Assembly (NCBI GenBank): GCA_017303795.1
Contig: JAFLBR010000003.1
Span: 186,001-250,000, forward strand
From: Cytophagales bacterium
GTDB lineage: Bacteria; Bacteroidota; Bacteroidia; Cytophagales; Cyclobacteriaceae
Length of the DNA: 64,000 nt
Direction of reading: 5' to 3'
The first letter of the stretch is position 1, and every line of letters begins with the position of its first letter. Both the position numbers and the translations under genes were made by a program. The notes beneath the pieces were generated by a model that saw only the letters and a program-made list of their open reading frames with translations, did no database searches and was not told where the DNA came from. Below, piece after piece: positions 35,439 through 44,041 of the stretch.

Positions 35439-36238
35439 GTAAGTATCCGTTAAGTAATGTTCACCCCGAGGCGCAAATCGGCAACAATGTTGTGATTGAG
35501 CCCTTTTCTACAATTCAAAAAAATACCATTATAGGTGATGGCACCTGGATCGGGCCAAACGCAACCATAATGGAAGGTGCCCGCATCGGAAAGAATTGTA
35601 AGATTTACCCAGGCGCAGTTGTTTCTGGCGAACCTCAGGACCTTAAGTTTAAAGGTGAAATAACCACAACCGAAATTGGTGATAATACAACCATTCGGGA
35701 GTGCGTGACCATAAACAGAGGCACTGTTGATAAGTACAAAACTGTAATAGGAAGCAATTGCTTGATTATGGCCTATGCACACATTGGTCATGATTGTATA
35801 GTGGGCAACTATTGTATTCTGGGAAATACGGTGCAGTTAGCGGGCCATGTAATTATTGATGACTACGCCATTTTTGGTGGCGCCTGTGCGGTGCAACAAT
35901 TCTCTAAAATCGGTGCTCACGCTTACATTGGTGGCGGTTCGTTGGTGCGCAAAGATGTTCCACCGTATACCAAAGCCGCGCGCGAGCCACTGGCTTATGC
36001 CGGTGTAAATACGGTAGGTTTAAAAAGAAGAGGATTTAGCACAGAAATAATAAACGACATTCAGGAAGCTTACCGGTATATTTTTTTAAAAGGCATAAAC
36101 AATACCAAAGCACTTGAATTAATTAAGCAAGAACTGCCAGCCAGCCCCGAGCTCGACTACATTGTGGACTTTGTGCGCACCAGCGAACGCGGAGTAATGA
36201 AAGGTTTTGCAACCAACACTGCGGTGGATGAAGATTGA
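35435..36238 (+). CDS. lpxA: UDP-N-acetylglucosamine O-acyltransferase
   Basis: 267 residues, first enzyme of lipid A synthesis. Hexapeptide repeats form the left-handed helix (about 10-190), with AYAHIGHDCIVGN carrying the catalytic histidine (His119, equivalent to E. coli His125) and the C-terminal helical domain after GLKRRGFS. It is coupled to lpxC-fabZ by a 4-base overlap and to the ABC ATPase gene by an 11-base overlap. Confidence 0.96.
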   Translation: MSKYPLSNVHPEAQIGNNVVIEPFSTIQKNTIIGDGTWIGPNATIMEGARIGKNCKIYPGAVVSGEPQDLKFKGEITTTEIGDNTTIRECVTINRGTVDKYKTVIGSNCLIMAYAHIGHDCIVGNYCILGNTVQLAGHVIIDDYAIFGGACAVQQFSKIGAHAYIGGGSLVRKDVPPYTKAAREPLAYAGVNTVGLKRRGFSTEIINDIQEAYRYIFLKGINNTKALELIKQELPASPELDYIVDFVRTSERGVMKGFATNTAVDED

Positions 36239-36842
36239 GGTTAAAAATCTGAGCAAGCGATTTAACCGCGAGTGGATTTTTAAAAACCTCAGTTTTCAGT
36301 TTACTGAAAATACATATGCGATAGTTGGCCCAAATGGTTCGGGTAAATCAACGTTACTCCAGATTTTATGGGGCCAGATGCTACCCAGCAAAGGCGAGAT
36401 TGTTTACAAACAGCACGATGCCATTATTCCAGCCGATGAAATCTTTAACCATGTAGCAATTGCAACCCCGTATTTGGAACTGATTGATGAATTTACGCTT
36501 ACCGAAATGGTGGACTTTCATTTTCGATTTAAGAAACCGCGTCAAAAAAAAAATACAAAAGAGCTACTCGAACGCTTTGAGTTGAGCCATGCGCACGATA
36601 AGACCATTGCCAACTTTTCATCGGGTATGCGGCAGCGACTAAAACTTGGCTTGGCGTTTAACTCGCAGGTTGACTTGCTTTTTCTGGATGAACCGACCAC
36701 CAATCTCGATAAAAAAGCGATTGCCTGGTATCAACAACAATTGGCCGCACTGCCAACTGAAACTATGGTGCTAATTGCCAGCAATCAGGAGCACGAGTAT
36801 CCGGCAACAGCCACCAAACTGGACATTTTAAATTATAAATAG
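36228..36842 (+). CDS. ABC transporter ATP-binding protein without adjacent permease
   Basis: 204 residues from the ATG at 36228, which gives MKIEVKNLSKRF, a typical NBD start. Walker A GPNGSGKS (34-41), signature FSSGMRQRLKLG, Walker B LLFLDEPTTNLD and the H-loop region IASNQEH. The H-loop histidine is followed by Glu, and the preceding QE differs from the usual. Closest in shape to CcmA-like or bacitracin-type ATPases. It overlaps lpxA by 11 bases, so it is cotranscribed with lipid A genes; no permease is near. A role in lipid transport is only inferred. Confidence 0.85.
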   Translation: MKIEVKNLSKRFNREWIFKNLSFQFTENTYAIVGPNGSGKSTLLQILWGQMLPSKGEIVYKQHDAIIPADEIFNHVAIATPYLELIDEFTLTEMVDFHFRFKKPRQKKNTKELLERFELSHAHDKTIANFSSGMRQRLKLGLAFNSQVDLLFLDEPTTNLDKKAIAWYQQQLAALPTETMVLIASNQEHEYPATATKLDILNYK

Positions 36843-36959
36843 CGGTTACAAACCGGAATAAGCCGCAATTAACCGCACAAAAAGCGTTTTTAACGCAGGT
36901 TGTGTTTTTTTAAACTAACCCTTTTTACTATGTTTAAGCTTGATTTTAATATCCAAAGC

Positions 36960-37442
36960 ATGAAAATTCTGAGAGTACTTTCTTTATTGTTGGTTTCGGC
37001 TGTCCTTCTTACCTATATGGGCTGCGATGGAGGTGGCTCAACACCAGAGCCAATCGAAGATGTTCAATTTACTAAGCTTGCCAAAACCTGGAAGATAACT
37101 TCAGTAAGTTACACAGGAACTGGCCCACAAGATAGAACTGCTGAGTATAAAGACCTTAATTTTCAGCTTGTCCTGAATGGGACAAAAGGATCCCCTCCAT
37201 TCACGTACTCAACATCTGGTCGTCCAAATATAAGTCCTTGGAAAGCAAACGGAACTTGGGAATTTGGATCTGCGGTTGAAACACAGATTGTTCGGGATAA
37301 AGGGGTTACTGCGGATGAACTTGGAATGACATATGTCGTTACAGAAAATACCCTAACTCTTACATTCTCGTTCCTTAGGGATGGTTACCCTGCCAGAACT
37401 GAGCAAGTGGAAGGCAATTGGATCTTCACTTTTGGGCTTTAG
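36960..37442 (+). CDS. Lipocalin-like lipoprotein of unknown function
   Basis: 160 residues from the ATG at 36960; two earlier in-frame ATGs would place a non-signal-like stretch in front. The signal peptide KILRVLSLLLVSAVLLTYMG ends at the lipobox Cys22. The mature part begins with a low-complexity GGGSTPEP linker and then LAKTWKITSVSYTG and GTWEFGS, a pattern common in lipocalin-like Bacteroidota surface lipoproteins. Function unknown. Two terminators follow. Confidence 0.7.
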   Translation: MKILRVLSLLLVSAVLLTYMGCDGGGSTPEPIEDVQFTKLAKTWKITSVSYTGTGPQDRTAEYKDLNFQLVLNGTKGSPPFTYSTSGRPNISPWKANGTWEFGSAVETQIVRDKGVTADELGMTYVVTENTLTLTFSFLRDGYPARTEQVEGNWIFTFGL

Positions 37443-37461
37443 AAGATTCTGTTTAAACATT

Positions 37462-37488
37462 AAGCCATGCTTCCCGCGTGGCTTTTTT
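37462..37488 (+). terminator. Rho-independent terminator
   Basis: AAGCCATGC pairs with GCGTGGCTT (one G-T pair) over a five-base loop, followed by six T. It is 20 bases after the lipoprotein stop. Confidence 0.75.
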
Positions 37489-37623
37489 ATTGGCAATGTG
37501 GTCAAAAATAGTTGGTGATTTTGATGGATTGACAAGCGAAATTTGAATTGTAAACCTGAAGAGGAATCAAGTTTGCTGGAGAGCAGGCTTGCCAGCAATA
37601 AGGTTTACCGACTGGAATGGTTA

Positions 37624-37658
37624 GAAGGCTCTCATGAAAATTGAGAGCCTTCGTTTTT
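37624..37658 (+). terminator. Second plus-strand terminator-like hairpin
   Basis: GAAGGCTCTCA and TGAGAGCCTTC form a perfect 11-base stem with a 7-base loop, followed by G and five T on the plus strand. The T run overlaps the mutS2 stop codon (37657-37659). On the minus strand no T run follows, so it serves plus-strand transcription better. Confidence 0.65.
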
Positions 37659-40017
37659 ATTTCAACACAACGATGGTAATCCCATCACCACCCCTATCTA
37701 CATGTTCATCCGCAAAGGAAGCAACACCTTTGGTTGTTTTTAAGCGATCGCGAACTACTTTGCGCAGTACACCTTCGCCTTTGCCATGCAAAATTTTTAC
37801 TTCGGCATGGCCTAACAAAATTGCATCATCCAGAAACTGATCAAGTACTGCATTCACTTCTTCTACGCGCTTGCCGCGGATGTCGAGTGTACTCACAAAT
37901 AAGGATTGCTTCTTCATTACATCCACGCCTAGTGAACGGACCTTCACCACGGTGGGATTTTGTTGAACCTGATCGCTTCGAATCAATTGCTTCAGCTTAA
38001 CCGAACTGCGTAAGCTTCCAAATTCTACCAGTGCCACCTCGTCTTTAATAGAAATAACTTTACCGCTTACCTCCTGCCCGATCAGGCGCACGCTATCACC
38101 CGTTTCAATTTTATCGTTCGATACAACCTGACGTATAGGAAGTTTTACTTTTTCTACCAGATCCAGCAGGCCTTCGCGTACCTTTTTGGTTTCTTTCTTT
38201 TCGGCTTTGTTTTCTTTAATATGACGGATTGTTTTTTCAATCTCGCGATTGGTTTCCTTTAAAAGATTTGCCGCTTCCAACTTCGCCTTCTCCAGAATTA
38301 CTTTCTTCTTTTCGCTCAACTCATCCGAAAGGGATTCATATTTCTCTACCGCTGCATTCAATTGCTTTTCGCGATGCAAAAGTTCGCGTTGTCGTTTTTC
38401 CAATGCAGCTTTTTCATCGGCTACGGTTTTCATCAACGTTTCCAAACCAGTAAGTTCTTTGCCGATTATAGCTTCGGCTTTAGCAATTGTTTTGCCTGGC
38501 AATCCGGTTTTGCGTGCAATCTCTAATGCAAACGAACTACCCGGCTTACCAATCTCAAGTTGAAACAACGGGCCAAGTTGTTTGGTATCGAACAACATCG
38601 CACCATTACGAATTTGCGAATGACTTTCAGCAAATAATTTTAAGTTATAATAATGTGTAGTGGCAACTCCCCAGGCGCCACTATTCAGCAAGCCATCTAA
38701 AACTGCTTCGGCAATACCACCACCAAAGTTTGGATCGGTTCCGGCACCTAATTCATCTAACAACACCAGTGTTTGTGCATTGGTATTTTGAAGGAAGAAT
38801 GCCATGTTCCGTAAATGCGAACTATATGTGCTTAAATCGTTTTCAATACTTTGTTGATCGCCAATGTCCAGAAAAATTTTGCGAAAGATGCCGATAGCCG
38901 ATTTATCGTGCAGCGGCACCAGCAAGCCACATTGTGCCATGTACTGAATCAAGCCTACCGTTTTTAAACAAACTGATTTTCCACCGGCATTCGGGCCGGA
39001 TACTAACAGAAAAGGTTTTTCTTCGGGCAGATCGATGGTAAGCGGTACCACATCACGCTTTCCGCGCAAGCTTAAAAACAATAGCGGATGCCGCGCCTGA
39101 ATCCAATTTAAATAAGGATAGGGTTTTAATTGTGGTAACTCTGCACGGATCTCAATTGAGAACTTTGCTCTTGCTCTTGCAAAATCAAGTTCGCCCAGAA
39201 ACTGATAGGCATATTCCAAAGCTGGTAAATGCTGACGCAACAGTGTGGTTAACTCGCGTAGAATGCGAACTACTTCGCGCCTATCGGCATGCAGTAAATC
39301 GCGAATTTCGTTATTGGCATCCAACACTTCGGCTGGTTCCATAAACACCGTCTGTCCGGTAGCCGATTCGTCCAGTATAAAGCCTTGCAATTTTCTTTTA
39401 TGCTCGGCCTGAATAGGAATAGCAGGGCGTCCATCGCGAATGGTAATTATCGCGCCCTCCGGAACCCAACCTTGCTCGACTGCTTTTCTAAAAATCTGAT
39501 CGGCCAATCGCTTTACGCGACTTTGTTCTTCGCGCAAGCGCTTTCGGATTTGAGCTAACTCAGCACTTGCATTGTCGCGAATAAACCCCCGATCGTCAAA
39601 CTTAGATTCGATAGTTTTAACAAGTGCTGGCGAGATGTTTACCGGTTCCGATAGCTTGTAAAGTTGTGGTAAGGCTTCGTGATTACTGGCAAGGTATTTT
39701 TTACAGGCCAGAATAGTTTGCAGTGAAAGTAAAATCTGATGAAATGCTTCTTCCTCCAGAAAGCTACCTTCAATGGCTGCGGTTTTAAAATAAGTATCGG
39801 TATCGTAATAATGCGAAGCCGGAAACTCATCGGCCTTTTCTAAAATCTGTTTGAACTCTGCGTTTTGCTCCAGTCGCGATTTTACCTGATTAAAATCTGA
39901 ACTGAAAGCCATTTCATCCACCAAACGCGCACCCAATGGCCCAAGGCAATAGTGCCGTAGCCGTTCGCGTATCTGATCGAACCCTAGTTTGCGCTCAAAT
40001 TCTTCCGGGAAAATCAT
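37657..40017 (-). CDS. mutS2: Endonuclease MutS2
   Basis: 786 residues. The MutS core includes clamp and lever helices (about 1-310) and the ATPase with Walker A GPNAGGKS (341-348) and Walker B LVLLDELGAGTDP; a coiled-coil linker follows (about 515-640). A C-terminal Smr nuclease domain (about 710-786) has LDIRGKRVEEV and ILHGKGEGVL. MutS2 suppresses recombination and in some bacteria rescues collided ribosomes. Start overlaps the stop of the DUF4296 gene by one base. Confidence 0.96.
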   Translation of the reverse strand: MIFPEEFERKLGFDQIRERLRHYCLGPLGARLVDEMAFSSDFNQVKSRLEQNAEFKQILEKADEFPASHYYDTDTYFKTAAIEGSFLEEEAFHQILLSLQTILACKKYLASNHEALPQLYKLSEPVNISPALVKTIESKFDDRGFIRDNASAELAQIRKRLREEQSRVKRLADQIFRKAVEQGWVPEGAIITIRDGRPAIPIQAEHKRKLQGFILDESATGQTVFMEPAEVLDANNEIRDLLHADRREVVRILRELTTLLRQHLPALEYAYQFLGELDFARARAKFSIEIRAELPQLKPYPYLNWIQARHPLLFLSLRGKRDVVPLTIDLPEEKPFLLVSGPNAGGKSVCLKTVGLIQYMAQCGLLVPLHDKSAIGIFRKIFLDIGDQQSIENDLSTYSSHLRNMAFFLQNTNAQTLVLLDELGAGTDPNFGGGIAEAVLDGLLNSGAWGVATTHYYNLKLFAESHSQIRNGAMLFDTKQLGPLFQLEIGKPGSSFALEIARKTGLPGKTIAKAEAIIGKELTGLETLMKTVADEKAALEKRQRELLHREKQLNAAVEKYESLSDELSEKKKVILEKAKLEAANLLKETNREIEKTIRHIKENKAEKKETKKVREGLLDLVEKVKLPIRQVVSNDKIETGDSVRLIGQEVSGKVISIKDEVALVEFGSLRSSVKLKQLIRSDQVQQNPTVVKVRSLGVDVMKKQSLFVSTLDIRGKRVEEVNAVLDQFLDDAILLGHAEVKILHGKGEGVLRKVVRDRLKTTKGVASFADEHVDRGGDGITIVVLK

Positions 40018-40421
40018 TACTTATTCTCAGGCTTTCGAATTCGTTTTTCTTTTCGAAGTGTGTCAGCAGTATCAGCAGGTTTAGTGCGCAACTTCTTTTC
40101 GCGCAAGCTCAACGTATCAATTACAGAATCATAAATCTTTTCTAATTGCTCCGGATGGTCCACATAATATTGTTGTGTTTTGCGAACAACACTGTCGGGC
40201 AATTCAAACTGTTGAAATATTTTTTTTTCATAAGCAGCAAACAACTTCATAGCCGAATCGCGTTGAAGTGCTGTGCTGTTCATGCGCGCTTCTGCCATGT
40301 ACACCTCCACCAAAACCTTCGAAAATTCTTCGGGCGAAAGTATGCCCGCTGGGCGGGTTTCTTTTTGGCAGGCAGTAAGGCTTGCAACAGCTAAAACAAA
40401 TACAAAACACTTTTGCTTCAT
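40017..40421 (-). CDS. DUF4296 lipoprotein
   Basis: 134 residues from the ATG at 40421, which places a lipobox at SLTAC (Cys18) right after the signal sequence. The DUF4296 pattern is seen in PEEFSKVLVEVYMAEA and FQQFELPDSVVRKTQQYYVDHPEQLEKIYDSV. The C-terminus is a charged low-complexity tail. Function unknown; common in Bacteroidota, where it is often close to the TsaE or MutS2 type housekeeping genes. Confidence 0.8.
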   Translation of the reverse strand: MKQKCFVFVLAVASLTACQKETRPAGILSPEEFSKVLVEVYMAEARMNSTALQRDSAMKLFAAYEKKIFQQFELPDSVVRKTQQYYVDHPEQLEKIYDSVIDTLSLREKKLRTKPADTADTLRKEKRIRKPENK

Positions 40422-40450
40422 TATTCTTCCGTTTAAAAGGTTGTTCAATA

Positions 40451-40535
40451 AAAGGTTTACAACCTTTTTACCGCTGGCAACAAGGTTTAAAGTTTACAAC
40501 CTTTTTACAGTCGGCTACAAAAGGTTTTAAACCTT
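40451..40535. repeat. Cluster of AAGGTTTACAACCTT-type palindromes and 37-base tandem pair
   Basis: GTTTACAACCTTTTTAC occurs at 40455-40471 and again at 40492-40508, a period of 37 bases. The first lies within AAAGGTT-TAC-AACCTTT (40451-40467). A third palindrome AAGGTTT-T-AAACCTT is at 40521-40535. It fills the gap between the divergent DUF4296 and DUF58 genes and shares the GGnTTTACAAnCC core with the repeat at 60464-60480. Confidence 0.7.
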
Positions 40536-40578
40536 CGTAACCTTGTCTGAAACAGGCTGCGAAATTAGTCATAATTCT

Positions 40579-40586
40579 TATTTTTG
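40579..40586 (+). promoter_or_regulatory. Candidate -7 box for the Bat operon
   Basis: TATTTTTG matches TAnnTTTG and ends 22 bases before the GTG start of the DUF58 gene. No TTG lies at the proper -33 distance, so support is partial. Confidence 0.35.
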
Positions 40587-40608
40587 AGCCTGCTAATAAC
40601 GTGCCGGA

Positions 40609-41487
40609 GTGAAAGCGCTGCTGAAAAAACTACGCAAGTATGAAATCCAAATCCGAAAGGCCATCAACAGCCAGATGCAGGGCGACTTTCGCTCTATCTT
40701 TAAAGGCACGGGGTTGGAGTTTGATGATGTGCGGCCCTATCAATATGGCGATGACATTCGCACGATCGATTGGAACGTATCAGCCAAAGGACATGGTACT
40801 TTTGTAAAAACCTTCCGCGAAGAAAAAGAACAGACCATTTATTTTATTCTGGATGTAAGTGCTTCACAGTTTATTGGCACACCGGGGCGCACCAAGTTTG
40901 ATATTGCCACTGAGATTTGTGGTGTGCTTGCATTATCGGGCACAAAAGAAAGCAGCCAGGTGGGCTTGATCTGCTACTCGGATACCCGCGAAAAATTTCT
41001 GAAGCCAAAGAAAGGTATGGCGCAGGCATACGAGATAATTGCCAGCCTGGAAAGACTTAAACCTGTTTCGCCCAAAACCAATCTGAACCGGGCTATTACG
41101 TTTGCGCTTAACTCCATTAAACGCAGAAGTGTAATTATTCTCATTTCAGATTTTATTGATGAAAGTTACGAACATCATTTAAAATCGCTGGCGCGCAAAC
41201 ACGATCTGGTAATGATTCAGATCAGCGACAAGCGCGAAACACAATTACCCCGATTGGGAACCATACCCGTGTTGGATAAAGAATCGAAGAAAACCCTTTG
41301 GGTAAATTCTTCGTTTGGTGATTTCCGCGCCAAGATGATTGATCATCATTTCGAGCGCCAGCAGGCCTTGATCAGTTTCAGCAAAAAACATCAGGTTAAC
41401 TTTCTATCGGTTTCAACCGAAGAAGAATATGTGCCCAAGTTGTTGCGTTTATTTAAGGTTAGAAATAAATCGGTAAAGAGTGCGTAG
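40609..41487 (+). CDS. DUF58 protein, first gene of a Bat-type operon
   Basis: 292 residues from a GTG. The DUF58 core is seen in GTGLEFDDVRPYQYGDDIRTIDWNVSA (shortened here to its motifs FDDVRPYQYGDD and RTIDWNVSA), followed by a von Willebrand-like fold with FILDVSAS and IILISDFIDE. In most bacteria this gene follows a MoxR ATPase gene and precedes VWA proteins; together they are thought to act as a chaperone or metal-insertion system. No MoxR gene is present upstream. Overlaps the next gene by 8 bases. Confidence 0.9.
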   Translation: MKALLKKLRKYEIQIRKAINSQMQGDFRSIFKGTGLEFDDVRPYQYGDDIRTIDWNVSAKGHGTFVKTFREEKEQTIYFILDVSASQFIGTPGRTKFDIATEICGVLALSGTKESSQVGLICYSDTREKFLKPKKGMAQAYEIIASLERLKPVSPKTNLNRAITFALNSIKRRSVIILISDFIDESYEHHLKSLARKHDLVMIQISDKRETQLPRLGTIPVLDKESKKTLWVNSSFGDFRAKMIDHHFERQQALISFSKKHQVNFLSVSTEEEYVPKLLRLFKVRNKSVKSA

Positions 41488-42373
41488 GTATTTATTTATA
41501 CTTTTTTTGTTTTTGGTTCAGACTGCTTACGCGCAGAAAGTTAAAGTACATGCACGCTTTGATGGCGATACCGTTCGCATTGGATTACCCATTCGCTATA
41601 CGGTTGTAGCGCAATATCCCAGTCAATATCAGGTGCTTTTTCCGGATTCTACTTTTAGCTTTGCACCGTTTGAGTTTCAATCCAAAAAATTTGTACCCAC
41701 CAAAACACAAAACAACCTGAGTTATGATAGTGTGGTGTACACGCTGGTTAGTTTTGAAATAGATTCGTTGCAAACGTTAAGCCTACCCGTTTTTCAGGTT
41801 CAAAAACGAGACTCCCTTGTTTACTTTACTGATCCGGACACGGTATTTTTTAGTGCGCTGGTTGGGCCCATCCCCGATTCATTGGCCATCAATCAACTTC
41901 CGTTAAAAACCAATACTGCTTATAATAAGGTAAGTTGGATTTTAAACTATCCGGTTTTGCTGATTATTGGTGCAGTGCTTCTGGTGGTAGCCGTTGTGGT
42001 GTGGATAATTTTCGGGAAGAGAATTCGTAAACATTATGCTTTGAAACGGCTGCTGAAGAAACATACGTCATTCCTTTCAGCTTTTGATCAATCTATACAG
42101 AAGCTGAATCAAACTTTTCATCCGGATGTTGCCGAAGGTTCTATTACACTCTGGAAAAAATACATGGAAGAACTTTCTTCAAAGCCGTACACCAAGTACA
42201 CCTCCAAAGAAATACGCGAACTTGAAAAAGGTGAACTAACCCAAGCGCTGCAAGCTGTTGACCGAATGATTTATGCACGGCAGCAACCCGAAAGTTTTTC
42301 AGCATTCGATCAGCTAAAAGAGTTTACGGTAAACCGATTCAATCAAAAGTTACACGAGGTAAAACATGGATGA
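41480..42373 (+). CDS. BatD-like exported protein with one membrane anchor
   Basis: 297 residues from a GTG. A signal peptide (YLFILFLFLVQTAYAQ) is followed by a beta-rich domain (20-145), a transmembrane segment (VLLIIGAVLLVVAVVVWIIF), and a cytoplasmic helical part (about 180-297). The layout matches the middle protein of Bacteroidota Bat operons, though sequence similarity to BatD is only general. Overlaps both neighbours by 8 bases. Confidence 0.75.
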   Translation: MRRYLFILFLFLVQTAYAQKVKVHARFDGDTVRIGLPIRYTVVAQYPSQYQVLFPDSTFSFAPFEFQSKKFVPTKTQNNLSYDSVVYTLVSFEIDSLQTLSLPVFQVQKRDSLVYFTDPDTVFFSALVGPIPDSLAINQLPLKTNTAYNKVSWILNYPVLLIIGAVLLVVAVVVWIIFGKRIRKHYALKRLLKKHTSFLSAFDQSIQKLNQTFHPDVAEGSITLWKKYMEELSSKPYTKYTSKEIRELEKGELTQALQAVDRMIYARQQPESFSAFDQLKEFTVNRFNQKLHEVKHG

Positions 42374-43409
42374 AGTAACGGCCCCCTGGTATTCGATTGA
42401 TTGGTTTCTGCCTGCCACCTGGAGTGCTTACACTTGGGAGAATCCGATTTTTCTTTACCTGCTTGCGGCAGTACCTTTTTTATTTATTACACGCTGGCTG
42501 GTGCGCTATTACTTTAACCAAAAACTTCCGGTAGCCCTGGTAAAAAGTGATTTAACAACTTCGCCCATTACATGGTTTCGCTTTTTACCCGAAAGCATTT
42601 TTGCACTTGCGTTGATTTTAATTCTGATTGCATTAGCACGCCCGCAACGCACCAACGAAAAGGTAGAACAATGGTCGGAGGGGATTGACATTATGCTGGC
42701 GGTTGATATCTCGCAATCCATGCAGATTGAAGATTTTACACCAAACCGGTTGGAAGCAGCCAAGAATGTAGCCCGTGATTTTATTGGTGGTCGTATTCAG
42801 GATCGCATCGGCATTGTGGTGTTTTCGGGCGATGCTTTTTCGCTTGCTCCCCTTACTACCGACTATGATTTACTAAATGCCTACCTCAACGATATTTCGT
42901 TTGAGATGATTGAATCGCGCGGAACAGCAATAGGTTCGGCAATGGCGGTGGTAACCAATCGCATGCGCGAGTCTGAGTCTAAATCAAAAGTTTGTATTCT
43001 GCTTAGCGATGGCGATAACACGGCTGGTAACATTGATCCGATAACGGCTGCAGAGTTAGCGGCTGCCTATAACATAAAAATCTATACCATTATTGTAGGT
43101 AAAGAAGGTATGGTGCCTTTTGGTAAAGATTATTTTGGCCGACCCAACATGGTTGAAAATACAATTGATGAAACTACCATGCGCAAAATTGCCAGCATTG
43201 GTTCAGGGCAATTTTTTCGGGTAACCGATAACGAAGCCTTAAAGGTTGTGTTTGAGCGCATTAATGAATACGAGAAAGCGGAGATTAAAGAAACCCGCTT
43301 CAAGGATACTTCCGATTTCTATTACATCTACTTACGCTGGGCGCTGATCTTTTTTACACTCTGGATTTTTCTGAAGTCGAGCTTTATGGCCAACCTGCTT
43401 CAGGATTGA
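42366..43409 (+). CDS. batA: VWA-domain membrane protein BatA
   Basis: 347 residues. Two N-terminal transmembrane helices (about 27-47 and 78-92) precede a von Willebrand A domain with the metal site DISQSMQ (Asp114, Ser116, Ser118) and LLSDGDNTAG, and a C-terminal helix (WALIFFTLWIFLKSSF). BatA in Bacteroides fragilis is part of the Bat aerotolerance cluster. BatB and BatC would normally follow; instead a convergent LysE gene overlaps the 3' end by 10 bases. Confidence 0.9.
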   Translation: MDEVTAPWYSIDWFLPATWSAYTWENPIFLYLLAAVPFLFITRWLVRYYFNQKLPVALVKSDLTTSPITWFRFLPESIFALALILILIALARPQRTNEKVEQWSEGIDIMLAVDISQSMQIEDFTPNRLEAAKNVARDFIGGRIQDRIGIVVFSGDAFSLAPLTTDYDLLNAYLNDISFEMIESRGTAIGSAMAVVTNRMRESESKSKVCILLSDGDNTAGNIDPITAAELAAAYNIKIYTIIVGKEGMVPFGKDYFGRPNMVENTIDETTMRKIASIGSGQFFRVTDNEALKVVFERINEYEKAEIKETRFKDTSDFYYIYLRWALIFFTLWIFLKSSFMANLLQD

Positions 43410-44041
43410 AGAAACGTATCGGCCATTAGCCAGAGTTTAATTCCAAAGGCGAACAAACAAATTCCTACTACAATATTCAGAATCATCATGAGGCGCTGTG
43501 TAACCAAACGCCTGAGTTTATCGGCCAGGTAAGCTTTGATTAAATCGGTGGCCAATACCGTAGTCAGCACAATGCAGAAGAATAAAAGAAATTCATAACC
43601 TTGCGTATAGCCAAAGTCGAGCGAGGCCACACTAATAGCACCTATCCAAAACACGGGCACCATAGGACTAAGCGCATTAATCACAAAGCCTTTAAAGAAA
43701 TAACGGTAACCACTTTTTTCATTAGCTGCATTTAAGGCACGCAATGGCCTGCGACTTTTTATTAATGCATGGTATAATCCAAACAATACCAGAATTGCAC
43801 CACCAGCATAAGCCAGGTACACTTTAAACTCCGGATCGTGTATAAACTGAACCAATCCGAAGTAGCAGATCGCTACAAATAGAATATCGCTAACCGAAAC
43901 ACCAAACGATACCAGCACTCCGCTCCAGAATCCGCGCTCCACGCTGGTTTGAATAATGGTGAAAAACACGGGGCCAACCAACACGGCCAGCACCAGGCCC
44001 ATCTTAAGTCCGTTAAGTAGAATCTCCATCCCGTCAGGCAA
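43400..44041 (-). CDS. LysE-family amino acid exporter
   Basis: 213 residues with about six transmembrane segments (GLKMGLVLAVLVGPVFF, GVLVSFGVSVSDILFVAICYF, AYAGGAILVLFGLYHAL, PVFWIGAISVAS, LLFFCIVLTTVLATDLI, MILNIVVGICLFAFGIKLW). The motif GPVFFTIIQTSVERGF near the N-terminus is typical of LysE/RhtB translocators. It exports an unknown amino acid or metabolite. Overlaps the 3' end of batA and the next GH3 gene (stop/start overlap of 8 bases). Confidence 0.88.
   Translation of the reverse strand: MPDGMEILLNGLKMGLVLAVLVGPVFFTIIQTSVERGFWSGVLVSFGVSVSDILFVAICYFGLVQFIHDPEFKVYLAYAGGAILVLFGLYHALIKSRRPLRALNAANEKSGYRYFFKGFVINALSPMVPVFWIGAISVASLDFGYTQGYEFLLFFCIVLTTVLATDLIKAYLADKLRRLVTQRLMMILNIVVGICLFAFGIKLWLMADTFLQS

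Noticed and set aside
37489-37644. Open frame ending at 37644 between two terminators, possible gene remnant
   Set aside because: No start codon after the preceding stop, only about 40 codons, and it runs into the terminator hairpin.
40451-40535. Possible CRISPR-like repeat array
   Set aside because: Only two copies, 37 bases apart, within palindromes; no regular spacer series and no cas genes.
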